From Qipengyuania_B sp965214525 (lineage in GTDB: Bacteria; Pseudomonadota; Alphaproteobacteria; Sphingomonadales; Sphingomonadaceae), in the NCBI GenBank assembly GCA_965214525.1, contig OZ243959.1, forward strand, positions 2,666,001-2,730,000: a stretch of 64,000 nt of DNA, written 5' to 3'. The notes under the pieces are model-generated. The model was not told the origin of the DNA. It worked only from the letters and a program-made list of their open reading frames with translations, and made no database searches. Positions 40,458 to 48,831 of this stretch are shown here, piece after piece. Positions within the stretch are counted from its first letter, which is position 1, and every line of letters starts with the position of its first letter. Position numbers and translations under genes: made by a program.

Positions 40458-41585
40458 ATGATCTTACACTACGTTACCGGCAGCAGGGCGGATTTCGGCC
40501 TCATGCTACCCTGCCTGCGCAAGCTGAATGCAGACGCCGGGATCGATCTGGGGGTCGTCGTCACCGGACAACATCTGGCCAAGGGCTATGGCCGGACCGT
40601 CGAGGATATCGAGCAATCGGGCCTCACCATCGTAGCGCGGATGCCGGTGACGCTTAGCGGCAGTGATGGCGCCCAAATGGCGTTGGCTATGGCGGACGAA
40701 TTGCGCGCCATGACAAGGTTCTGGAACGAGCAGCGGCCTGATGCGGTGCTGCTCCTGGGCGATCGCGGCGAGATGCTGGCCGGTGCGCTTGCGGCAATTC
40801 ATCTGGGGTTGCCGGTAATCCATGTCGGCGGCGGAGAACGGTCGGGCACTTTGGACGAAAGTTTCCGTCATGCCATTACGAAGCTGTCGCACTATCACCT
40901 CTGCGCAACTGACGATTCCGCCCGCAGGATCGAGGCGATGGGTGAGCATCCAGCGACCATCCACGTGGTAGGGGCCCCCGGCCTGGTCGGAATACACGAT
41001 GTCTCCACCCGTGCCGGGATCATCGCCGAGTGTTTTGGCTCGCCTGACCTTACCAGCCCCGTCGCGTTGGTGCTGTTCCACCCGGTCGTGCAAGAGGCGC
41101 TGTCGGCTGCCAACCAGATGCGATCGGTGATGCAAGCGCTAAGAGAGTCCGGCTATCTGCTCTTCGTCCTGCGACCCAATTCCGATGCGGGTGGCAATGC
41201 TATCAACCAGTTCCTCGATACGATTGCCGACAGTCCTGACGCACGGGTTTTCGATCACCTATCGCGGGCGGATTATCTTGCCGCCATAAGGGAGGCCGAT
41301 CTGCTCGTGGGCAATTCCTCTTCGGGTATCATTGAATCCGCCAGCCTCGGAACCGCTTGCCTGAACATCGGCAGGCGGCAAAACCTGCGGCAGCGCAACG
41401 CCAACACTGTCGATTGCGACAGTTTCGAGATCGCGGACTTGAAGGAAGGATTGGCCAAGGCAGCCCAATTGCACGGGCCGTTCGACAATGTTTACGGCGA
41501 CGGCAAAACCGACGATCGTATGGTAGCGATCATCCAGCAGCTCGATCTCGTGCCCGAAAACTTGCATAAGGCGAACCGGTATTAG
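40458..41585 (+). CDS. neuC: UDP-N-acetylglucosamine 2-epimerase (hydrolysing), NeuC/LegG-type
   Basis: 375-aa GT-B-like hydrolysing epimerase that releases a ManNAc-type sugar (or its diacetamido analogue) from the UDP form, the step before the synthase. Motifs: TGSRADFGLMLP at the N-terminus, VLLLGDRGEMLAGALAA, HVGGGERSGTLDESFRHAITKLSH, and VGNSSSGIIESASLG near the C-terminus. ATG at 40458 lies 29 bp after the acyltransferase. Last gene of the nonulosonic acid locus; a short hairpin follows. Confidence 0.93.
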   Translation: MILHYVTGSRADFGLMLPCLRKLNADAGIDLGVVVTGQHLAKGYGRTVEDIEQSGLTIVARMPVTLSGSDGAQMALAMADELRAMTRFWNEQRPDAVLLLGDRGEMLAGALAAIHLGLPVIHVGGGERSGTLDESFRHAITKLSHYHLCATDDSARRIEAMGEHPATIHVVGAPGLVGIHDVSTRAGIIAECFGSPDLTSPVALVLFHPVVQEALSAANQMRSVMQALRESGYLLFVLRPNSDAGGNAINQFLDTIADSPDARVFDHLSRADYLAAIREADLLVGNSSSGIIESASLGTACLNIGRRQNLRQRNANTVDCDSFEIADLKEGLAKAAQLHGPFDNVYGDGKTDDRMVAIIQQLDLVPENLHKANRY

Positions 41586-41596
41586 CGGCACGGCAC

Positions 41597-41612
41597 GACC
41601 GAGCAGTCGGTC
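41597..41612 (+). terminator. Hairpin after the nonulosonic acid operon
   Basis: GACCGA-GCAG-TCGGTC followed by TTCCCTATT, 11 bp after the epimerase stop. A 6-bp GC-rich stem with only a weak T tract, so a possible transcription end. Confidence 0.4.
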
Positions 41613-41655
41613 TTCCCTATTGCAGCTTGATCCACTCGCGTCCTAAGCTTGGCGC

Positions 41656-42816
41656 ATGTCATCACAAAAGCCCGGCCCCCTTTCCGCCCTCCGCATCATC
41701 GAGTTCGCCGGCATCGGGCCCGGGCCGTTCTGCGGCATGATGCTGGCCGATCACGGAGCGCACGTTATCCGCATCGACCGGGCGAGCGGCGGGCGGGGCG
41801 GGTCGATGCCTATAGCGAAGGGCGATGTCCTGGCGCGCGGGCGAAAGTCGATCGCGCTTAACCTGAAATCGGACGAAGGGGTTGCGCTGGCTCGCAGGCT
41901 GTGCGCGACAGGCGATGGTCTGATCGAAGGGTTCCGCCCCGGCGTGATGGAACGGTTGGGATTGGGACCGGACGTGCTGCTGGCCGAGAACCCCAAGCTG
42001 GTCTATGGCCGGATGACAGGGTGGGGGCAGACCGGACCGTATGCACCCTATGCCGGTCACGACATCAATTATATCGCGCTGGCGGGCGCGCTTGCGCATT
42101 TCGGGCGCGCTGGGGGAAAGCCCACGCCGCCGATCAATATGGTGGGCGATTTCGGGGGCGGGGGCATGATGCTCGCCTTCGGGATGGTGGCGGCGCTGCT
42201 GCATGTGGCGCGCGGCGGGGCGGGCCAAGTGATCGATGCCGCGATGACCGACGGCACCGCGATCATGATGAGCATGATGCACGGCATGAAGAACATGGGG
42301 GTGTGGGACGAGGCGCTGGGCACCAACATGCTCGACACCGCGGCGCATTTCTACGACACCTACGAGACGGCAGACGGCAAATTCATCTCCATCGGCAGTA
42401 TCGAGCCGCAATTCTACGCCGAGTTGCGGCAACGCGCCGGATTGGAGGAGGACCGGGCGTTCGATGCGCAGCATGACAAGGCGCAGTGGCCGGTCCTGAA
42501 AGAGAAACTGACTACGTTGTTCAAAAGCAAGACGCGGGCGCAATGGGATGCCTGCCTGGAGCATACCGATGTCTGCTATGCCCCGGTACTGACCATGGGC
42601 GAGGCCACGGCCCATCCGCACAATCTGGCACGGCAGACATTCATCGATGTTGGTGGCGATACACAGCCCGCGCCCGCCCCGCGTTACTCTGCGACCGCGA
42701 CGGCCGGGCCGAGGCCCGCTCCCATACCGGGTGACGATACCGATACCATCCTGGCCGAATTGGGTATCGCAGAAGAGGAGCGCATGCGATTGCGCGACGC
42801 GGGAACCGTGTCGTGA
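41656..42816 (+). CDS. Alpha-methylacyl-CoA racemase-like CaiB/BaiF protein
   Basis: 386-aa class III CoA-transferase-family enzyme of the alpha-methylacyl-CoA racemase type, which epimerises 2-methyl-branched acyl-CoA so that it can enter beta-oxidation. Signatures: LRIIEFAGIGPGPFCGMMLADHGA at the N-terminus, GWGQTGPYAPYAGHDINYIALAGAL, and Asp165 in NMVGDFGGGGM, which matches the catalytic Asp of MCR/AMACR; the His in GHDINY is also present. Stand-alone gene between the glycan locus and a convergent tetR gene. Single-domain, in contrast to the tandem fusion at 6840. Confidence 0.92.
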   Translation: MSSQKPGPLSALRIIEFAGIGPGPFCGMMLADHGAHVIRIDRASGGRGGSMPIAKGDVLARGRKSIALNLKSDEGVALARRLCATGDGLIEGFRPGVMERLGLGPDVLLAENPKLVYGRMTGWGQTGPYAPYAGHDINYIALAGALAHFGRAGGKPTPPINMVGDFGGGGMMLAFGMVAALLHVARGGAGQVIDAAMTDGTAIMMSMMHGMKNMGVWDEALGTNMLDTAAHFYDTYETADGKFISIGSIEPQFYAELRQRAGLEEDRAFDAQHDKAQWPVLKEKLTTLFKSKTRAQWDACLEHTDVCYAPVLTMGEATAHPHNLARQTFIDVGGDTQPAPAPRYSATATAGPRPAPIPGDDTDTILAELGIAEEERMRLRDAGTVS

Positions 42817-42820
42817 CCGA

Positions 42821-43486
42821 CTAACCGTATCCCGCGCCAAGTGATCGGGAGCGCCCGCCGCCATCATCGTTCCCGTAGGCGCAGCAGAACACGTCGACGG
42901 CCCCTGCGATACGCTGCCGGTCTAGTTCCGGGTCCGCCGGATGGCCAAAGCGCCGCTCCAGATCACCCATTCCCTTGCACATCGAGGCGAACTGCTCGGC
43001 CGCCAAGGCGGGATCAGCGATCGACACTTCCCCAGTCTTGTCCATCGCCGCGAACAGTGCGGCGAATGCCTCCTTCATGCGATGAGGACCGGCTGACAGG
43101 AACGCAGCGCCCAAGGCCGGCTCCGTTTCGGTTTCGGCGGCGATCCTGCGTTCGAACTGGATCATCTCGGGGCGGGACAGGAAGGCGACCATGGCCTCGC
43201 CAATGGCGGTCAGGCGTTCGCGCAGCGTGCCGCTGGGCACGGGGGTTATCGCAAGATATCCTCGCATGACCTCGCAGCGTTTCTCGACAGCGGCGCTGAA
43301 GAGGCCGCGCTTGTCGCCGAAATGGCTGTACACGGTTACCTTGGATACGCCCGCATCCGCCGCGATCTGTTCGATCGCACTTGCGGCAAATCCGCGCTCG
43401 AAAAATGAAGCGGTCGCGGCTTTGAGGATCGCTTCGCGTTTGGCGTTATCGGCGGGCCGGCCAGTACGATTATTAACTGTTGACAA
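42821..43486 (-). CDS. TetR-family transcriptional regulator
   Basis: 221-aa repressor. The N-terminal helix-turn-helix is clear: AILKAATASFFERGFAASAIEQIAADAGVSKVTVYSHFGDKRGLF (residues about 18-62); the C-terminal domain resembles the AefR-like TetR_C types. The start is a TTG at 43486, since no closer ATG precedes the HTH. Divergent from the ABC efflux operon with a four-half-site operator directly upstream, so it most likely represses both itself and the pump. Ligand unknown, probably a pump substrate. Confidence 0.92.
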   Translation of the reverse strand: MSTVNNRTGRPADNAKREAILKAATASFFERGFAASAIEQIAADAGVSKVTVYSHFGDKRGLFSAAVEKRCEVMRGYLAITPVPSGTLRERLTAIGEAMVAFLSRPEMIQFERRIAAETETEPALGAAFLSAGPHRMKEAFAALFAAMDKTGEVSIADPALAAEQFASMCKGMGDLERRFGHPADPELDRQRIAGAVDVFCCAYGNDDGGGRSRSLGAGYG

Positions 43487-43488
43487 TA

Positions 43489-43522
43489 TGAACGGTCCCG
43501 TTCAGTTGAACGCTATCGTTCA
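43489..43522. promoter_or_regulatory. Four-half-site TetR operator
   Basis: TGAACG (43489-43494), CGTTCA (43499-43504), TGAACG (43507-43512), CGTTCA (43517-43522): four exact half-sites in alternating orientation with 4-, 2- and 4-bp spacers. Two overlapping dyads or one array can be drawn. It begins 2 bp upstream of the tetR start and 59 bp before the permease start, the right place to control both. No other copies were noticed in the window. Confidence 0.8.
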
Positions 43523-43580
43523 GTCATGGACGGTTCGGCGGACGATGGCAAGGTAGACGCAAGCGCATGGCCCAAACATC

Positions 43581-44714
43581 ATGATCTGGATCGCCATTCG
43601 CATGCTGACGGGCGATGCGCAGAAGTTCTATGGGCTCGTGTTCGGCATCGCCTTCTCGACACTACTGATCACTCAGCAATTGACCATCTTCGTCAACCTG
43701 CTGGAGCGCGGGGCAAGTGGGGTCTACAACGTTCCGAGCGCGGATGTCTGGGTGATGGACACGGTTAGCCGGACGACCGATGTGAGCTATCCCATGCCAT
43801 CGACCGCGCTCGACAAGGTTCGCGGCGTGCCTGGCGTCGAATGGGCAGTGCCGCACCTGCGCGCCTCTGCATCGGTACGCACGAAGGATGGCGATCTGGA
43901 GGGTGTCTCCGTTATCGGAGTGGACGATGCGACCCTGATTGGATTGCCCCGGCGCATGATGGTCGGCGATACCGGGGTGCTGTCACAGCCCGATAGCGTC
44001 ATCATCGACGATGTCGGCACGACGAGGATGTTCGGTGTCGCGGACCCGATCGGACAACGGCTTGAATTGAACGACCAACGAGCGGTCGTGCGCGGGGTGG
44101 CCGATGCGATCCCCAGCTTCACCAGCCAGGTGACGCTTTACACCAAATACAGCCAGGCCTTGCGCTACGTTCCAGGCACGCGAAACAGGCTGTCGTTCGT
44201 ACTGGTCGGCGCGGTGGACGGCATCACGGCGCAGGCGCTGGCTGACCGCATCGAGGCAAGTACCGGGCTGCGGGCGCGGCCGCGCGAAACCTTCGCGCGC
44301 GACGGCATCAATTTCATCATCGAGAACACCGGCATCCCGCTCAATTTCGGCATAACCGTCGCACTTGGCTTCATCGTCGGCGTGGCTATCGTCGGTCTGA
44401 CCTTCAGTCTGTTCATTCGCGACAACATCAAGCAATTCGGCGCGCTTAAGGCCATCGGCGTCACCAACGCGAACATACGGCGCATGGTCGCCGCTCAGGC
44501 GGGGCTGGTCGGGATGATCGGTTATGGTCTGGGCGTCATCGCAACGGTGCTGTTCATCTGGGGTTTTTCCGGCAACCCGACCTTCAAGGGCTTCTACATC
44601 GCTTGGCAGATACCGCTCATCAGCCTGGCTGCGGTAAGCCTGATCCTTGCTCTGACCGGATGGCTGGCGTTGCGCAACGTTCTGAAAACGGAACCAGCGG
44701 CGGTGTTCCGGTGA
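43581..44714 (+). CDS. ABC transporter permease, DevC/FtsX-MacB type
   Basis: 377-aa membrane subunit of an ABC exporter. An N-terminal transmembrane segment (LVFGIAFSTLLITQQLTIFVNLL) is followed by a 200-residue periplasmic MacB-like domain and three C-terminal helices of the FtsX domain (FGITVALGFIVGVAIVGLTF, LVGMIGYGLGVIATVLF, PLISLAAVSLILALTGW). This is the MacB/DevC topology, which uses an adaptor and outer-membrane channel to expel amphiphiles. ATG at 43581; its stop overlaps the ATPase start by 1 bp. Confidence 0.92.
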   Translation: MIWIAIRMLTGDAQKFYGLVFGIAFSTLLITQQLTIFVNLLERGASGVYNVPSADVWVMDTVSRTTDVSYPMPSTALDKVRGVPGVEWAVPHLRASASVRTKDGDLEGVSVIGVDDATLIGLPRRMMVGDTGVLSQPDSVIIDDVGTTRMFGVADPIGQRLELNDQRAVVRGVADAIPSFTSQVTLYTKYSQALRYVPGTRNRLSFVLVGAVDGITAQALADRIEASTGLRARPRETFARDGINFIIENTGIPLNFGITVALGFIVGVAIVGLTFSLFIRDNIKQFGALKAIGVTNANIRRMVAAQAGLVGMIGYGLGVIATVLFIWGFSGNPTFKGFYIAWQIPLISLAAVSLILALTGWLALRNVLKTEPAAVFR

Positions 44715-45454
44715 TGGAGCAGCGGGCATTGGCGGGAAAAGGCATGGCGGCTGCAGAAGCAGCCATCTACACCCGCGGGGTGACGCGCGACTTTCAGGCG
44801 GGCCAGCAGACTATTACCGTGTTGCACGGTATCGACCTAGATGTGCGGGCGGGGGAATTGACCTACCTGGTTGGCGAGAGCGGTTCGGGCAAGACGACCC
44901 TGATCTCCATCATGTGCGGCATTCTCTATCCCACGCGAGGTGAAGTCGAGGTGTTCGGAACCAACATCTACGACCTTTCGGACACGCAACTTGTCGAATT
45001 TCGGCTGCAGAACATCGGTTTCATCTTCCAGCAATACAACCTCATCCCCTCGATCGACGCAGCGAGCAACGCGGCCGTGCCGCTGATCGCGCAGGGGCTG
45101 GACCGTAAGGAAGCGCGACGCCGCGCAACCGACATGCTGGAGAAGCTGAATATCGGAGATCAGGCGGCTAAGTTGCCAAACCAGCTATCGGGCGGGCAGC
45201 AGCAGCGCGTAGCCATCGCCCGATCCATGGTTCACGCGCCCCGGCTCATCGTATGCGACGAGCCGACGGCCGCGCTCGATGCGAAATCCGGCAGGAAGGT
45301 CATGGATCTGCTGCGCGAGGTGGCGGTGGCGCAGGATCGCGCCTGTATCATCGTGACCCATGACAATCGTGTGTTCGATCTGGCGGATCGTATCCTGGTG
45401 CTCGAAGACGGGCGCATCACTCATGATGGCACCGAAATGCCGGAGGAGCACTAA
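44714..45454 (+). CDS. ABC transporter ATP-binding protein, DevA/MacB type
   Basis: 246-aa ATPase. Walker A GESGSGKTT, Q-loop IFQQYN, signature LSGGQQQRVAIARS, Walker B LIVCDEPTAALD, and the switch His in IIVTHD. This is the LolD/MacB-like exporter ATPase class. The start is the ATG at 44714; in-frame codons upstream lie inside the permease gene. Both ends overlap neighbours by 1 bp (stop TAATG at 45454), so permease, ATPase and adaptor are one translation unit. Confidence 0.95.
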   Translation: MEQRALAGKGMAAAEAAIYTRGVTRDFQAGQQTITVLHGIDLDVRAGELTYLVGESGSGKTTLISIMCGILYPTRGEVEVFGTNIYDLSDTQLVEFRLQNIGFIFQQYNLIPSIDAASNAAVPLIAQGLDRKEARRRATDMLEKLNIGDQAAKLPNQLSGGQQQRVAIARSMVHAPRLIVCDEPTAALDAKSGRKVMDLLREVAVAQDRACIIVTHDNRVFDLADRILVLEDGRITHDGTEMPEEH

Positions 45455-46434
45455 TGGCGCTGCTAAACAAGAATGTCAGCCTTTCGCGACAGATACTGCC
45501 GATCGTCGCGCTCGTCGGGTTGGTGATTGCCGCGTTTTTCATCATCGGCGGACAACCCGACCGGGAATTGACGGAGCCGGATGCCGTCCCTCCGCGCGCG
45601 CCGGCGGAACTGGCCAACACTGCGCGGGTCGCAGGTTCGGGCATCGTGGAACCCTCCAGCGAAATCATCCAGATCGGTTCTGCATTGTCGGGGCTGATCA
45701 CCGACCTGCGCGTTGCTCCTGGCGATTTCGTCGATCAGGGACAGCCATTGTTCGTAGTGGATGACCGCGCGATACGTGCGCAATTGCAGGAAGCGCAAGC
45801 CGCCGTGGGGGAAGCGCAGGCGGCGATCGCGGAGGCCCAGACCGCGCAAACGACTGCCCGGCAGCAATTGGGCCTGTATCGCAACGTCGATGATCCCGCT
45901 GCCGTCAGCCGTGCCGAAGTGATCCGTGCGGAAGGCGAGGCAAGCGCTGCGACCGAGCGGTTGCAATCGGCCCGAGCGCGCAAGGACGCCGCCGTGGCGC
46001 GGGCGAATAGTGCGCGTACCGAACTGGGCCGGCTGACCGTGCGCGCTCCCATAGCGGGGGAAATATTGGCTGTGAACATCCGCAAGGGTGAATTCGTTTC
46101 GACGCAAGGCGGCGGTTCCCAGCCGTTTATCGAAATGGGCGAAACCCGGCCCATGCATGTGCGGATCGATATCGACGAGGAACAGGCAACCCGTGTCGCG
46201 CTGGGCGCGCCTGCTGTCATTTCGCCGCGCGGTGCCGCGGACCAGCGGGTGCGTGCCAGCTTCGTCAGGGCCGAACCGCTGGTCGTTCCCAAGCGCTCGT
46301 TGACCAACAGCGCGCAGGAGCGGGTGGACGTGCGCGTCCTGCAGGTTCTTTATGCGCTTCCTGCCAACAACCGGTTCAGGGTCGGCCAGCAGGTAGATGC
46401 CTTCATCCCGGCGCGCAAGGACGGTGCTTCGTGA
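45454..46434 (+). CDS. HlyD-family periplasmic adaptor (DevB-like)
   Basis: 326-aa membrane fusion protein. One N-terminal anchor (QILPIVALVGLVIAAFFIIG), a lipoyl/barrel-sandwich half (GLITDLRVAPGDFVDQGQPLFVVDD), a predicted coiled coil with Ala/Glu/Gln-rich heptads (EAQAAVGEAQAAIAEAQ and onward, about residues 108-185), the second lipoyl half (LTVRAPIAGEILAVNIRKGEFV) and a beta-barrel. It links the ABC pump to the outer-membrane factor encoded next. Overlaps the ATPase stop by 1 bp and the next gene by 4 bp. Confidence 0.93.
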   Translation: MALLNKNVSLSRQILPIVALVGLVIAAFFIIGGQPDRELTEPDAVPPRAPAELANTARVAGSGIVEPSSEIIQIGSALSGLITDLRVAPGDFVDQGQPLFVVDDRAIRAQLQEAQAAVGEAQAAIAEAQTAQTTARQQLGLYRNVDDPAAVSRAEVIRAEGEASAATERLQSARARKDAAVARANSARTELGRLTVRAPIAGEILAVNIRKGEFVSTQGGGSQPFIEMGETRPMHVRIDIDEEQATRVALGAPAVISPRGAADQRVRASFVRAEPLVVPKRSLTNSAQERVDVRVLQVLYALPANNRFRVGQQVDAFIPARKDGAS

Positions 46435-47834
46435 GGGGCAGGCATGCCATTTCCGCAGGGTTGATGCTGGTGCTGTGCGCGTGCGTCGCCGGTCCGCCGC
46501 CGGAGATCGCGACACCCGTCCCCGCTCTGCCGCAAAGCTTCTTCCACGCGCCATCCGCGCACGACAAGGGAGCTCTTGCCGCACTCCTGCCGACCCGCGA
46601 CCCCGCTTTCGATGCTCTTGCCGCGCAGGCGCTGGCTGGTTCGCCCACGCTGGCAGAGGCGGCCGCGCGGATCGAGCAGGCCCGGGCCAATGCGGCGCGC
46701 ACCGGTGCTGAGCGGTTGCCCTCCATCGGGGCCGGCGGCGTTGTCAGCGCCACACGGACCAACGCCGCACAGTTTGGCGGCGGGCTGCCGCCCGGCGTAG
46801 CGATCGATACCGAACGGCTATCCTACGCTGCCAACGTGACCGCGCGCTGGGATCCCGACATTTTCGGGCGCCTGCGAGCGGAGGAGCGGGCAGCGCTGGC
46901 CCGGCTCGATGCAGCGACGTTCGAAGCGCAAGGCGTAAGGCTGGCCCTGGTTGCGGAGATCGCAACCAGCGTAATCGACTGGCGCACGCTGGCCTCGCGA
47001 CAGGTGCAACTTGAGCAGGATCTGGCCGCCGCGCAGGAGTTGGTGCGGCTGTCTGGCGTACGCGAACGCGCCGGGATCGCTCCGGGATTCGACCGGGTGC
47101 GCGCGGAAAGCGCGGCGAACGCCTCTCGCAGTCGGCTGGCCGGATTGGGGAACGAGCGAGCGCGATTGATCGGTCGATTGGTGACACTGAGTGCACAGGA
47201 TGCTGGCCAGGTCCGCGCCGCTCTCGCACTGCCGTCCGATCTTGGCGGGCTTCCGCCGCCGCCAATAGTTTTGCCTTCCGTTTTGCTGACGAACCGGCCC
47301 GACGTCATGGCCGCGGGCGCTTCCCTGGCGGCTGAAGACGCGCAACTGGCGGCCACCGCACGGCGGCGTTTCCCCGTGCTAGACCTGTCGGCTTCGTTGG
47401 GGCTGCTCGCATTTGGGTTGGGCGACCTGTTCGATACCGATTCCATCGTGGGTTCGCTGGCCGCCGGTATAGCCGCACCGCTGCTCGATTTCGGTCGCCT
47501 CGCAGCCGAGATCGATGCGGCGGCCGCGAACAAAGGCGCGGCGTTTCAGGCTTATCGCAGGGCGGTGTTCACCGCGTTGGGCGATGCCGAACAGGCTTAC
47601 GCCCTGATCGAGGCGACCGATATCGAAGCTGCTGCGGCCGTCCAGGAAGCTGCCAGTGCCAATCGCGCTGCGCAGTTGGCCAATACGCGCAACCAGGCCG
47701 GCCTGGCCGACTTCCTGACGGTGCTGGAAGCGCGGCGCGCCGCAGATGCGAGCGGCGAACGTGCAGCCGCGGCCCTGGGCCGTGCGCACCGCGCACGAGT
47801 GATCCTGTGGCAATCCCTTGGTGGGCTGCCTTGA
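46431..47834 (+). CDS. NodT-family outer-membrane efflux lipoprotein
   Basis: 467-aa TolC-like outer-membrane factor. The signal peptide ends in a lipobox-like LMLVLCAC with the acylated Cys at about residue 18. Two outer-membrane efflux repeats follow (SPTLAEAAARIEQARANAA; then LLTNRPDVMAAGASLAAEDAQLAA), and DFGRLAAEIDAAAANKGAAFQAYRRAVFTALGDAEQAYA is the typical second helical hairpin. GTG at 46431 overlaps the adaptor stop by 4 bp. It completes an ABC-type tripartite efflux system. Confidence 0.93.
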   Translation: MRGRHAISAGLMLVLCACVAGPPPEIATPVPALPQSFFHAPSAHDKGALAALLPTRDPAFDALAAQALAGSPTLAEAAARIEQARANAARTGAERLPSIGAGGVVSATRTNAAQFGGGLPPGVAIDTERLSYAANVTARWDPDIFGRLRAEERAALARLDAATFEAQGVRLALVAEIATSVIDWRTLASRQVQLEQDLAAAQELVRLSGVRERAGIAPGFDRVRAESAANASRSRLAGLGNERARLIGRLVTLSAQDAGQVRAALALPSDLGGLPPPPIVLPSVLLTNRPDVMAAGASLAAEDAQLAATARRRFPVLDLSASLGLLAFGLGDLFDTDSIVGSLAAGIAAPLLDFGRLAAEIDAAAANKGAAFQAYRRAVFTALGDAEQAYALIEATDIEAAAAVQEAASANRAAQLANTRNQAGLADFLTVLEARRAADASGERAAAALGRAHRARVILWQSLGGLP

Positions 47835-47926
47835 AGCGGACGTTTGCCGATCCGATCGCGTGACCGTCTGGCGCTGCGACAAAGCAACGCTATAAGAGAG
47901 TTCCTTAGCTTTTAGCTGGAGATATT

Positions 47927-48727
47927 ATGCCCGTGCTGCGCCCTATGTTGTCTATCCTGAGCGCCCTTATCCTTTTGCCGACGACGGCACTGGCACAGGT
48001 AGACGAGGAGGATGCGCCGCGCCGCACGCGCATTGCGCTCGGCCCGCAGGTTGCGCCGAGCTATCCAGGCGCAGACAGCGTTTCGCTGCGTCCGCTGTTC
48101 GACCTGTCGCGGGCACGCGGAGACCAGGAATTCGCGTTCGAGGCGCCCGACGAGAGTTTCGGGTTCGCACTGTTGCGGACCGGCGGTTTCACGCTTGGCC
48201 CGTCGGTCGGCTTCGAAGGGGAACGCACGGCGCAGGATGTTGGGGCTGCGCTGCCCAAGGTAGGCATCAGCGTCGAACTGGGTGGCTTTGCGCAGTACCA
48301 GTTAAGCGAGGACGTGCGATTTAGCATGGAAGCACGCCAGGCGGTCAGCGGGCATGACGGCTTTATCGCGCTGTTTGGCGCGGATTACGTAATCCGCGAC
48401 GGCGACCGGCAGTTGATCTCAGTCGGACCGCGTCTGACGGTGACGGACGAGACCTATCAGAACGCCTATTTTGGCGTTACTCCCCAAGCTGCGATAGCGT
48501 CGGGCTTGCCGGCATTCGACGCCGGGGGCGGGGTACAGGCGATCGGTGCGGCCGTAGGATATATTCGCCAGTTCACGCCTCGCTGGGGTCTATACGGCTA
48601 TGCCAAATACGATCGGTTGATCGGCGATGCGGCGGACTCGCCCATCGTCGCACGGTTCGGATCGCGCGACCAGGCTTCGAGCGGAATTGCGCTGACCTAC
48701 ACGTTCGGCGAAGGGATCAATCGTTAG
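47927..48727 (+). CDS. MipA/OmpV-family outer-membrane protein
   Basis: 266-aa exported beta-barrel protein. Signal peptide of about 23 residues ending ALAQ. The mature part shows the MipA/OmpV pattern: LGPQVAPSYPGADSVSLRPLFDLSR, LGPSVGFEGERTAQDV, ALPKVGISVELGGFAQY, and a C-terminal SGIALTYTFGEGINR close to the usual terminal strand. It lies 92 bp after the efflux lipoprotein and may be co-regulated. MipA in E. coli is a scaffold for murein enzymes; a pore or envelope role is assumed here. Confidence 0.9.
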   Translation: MPVLRPMLSILSALILLPTTALAQVDEEDAPRRTRIALGPQVAPSYPGADSVSLRPLFDLSRARGDQEFAFEAPDESFGFALLRTGGFTLGPSVGFEGERTAQDVGAALPKVGISVELGGFAQYQLSEDVRFSMEARQAVSGHDGFIALFGADYVIRDGDRQLISVGPRLTVTDETYQNAYFGVTPQAAIASGLPAFDAGGGVQAIGAAVGYIRQFTPRWGLYGYAKYDRLIGDAADSPIVARFGSRDQASSGIALTYTFGEGINR

Positions 48728-48831
48728 TATTGCAGACGATCTTCTTTGCGCCCATCGCTGTCTTCTTGCCAGTGATATTGCCAATCCGCCGGTGTGACGG
48801 TTAAGGCGAGGGCAGACGGAGGAAGGATTGC

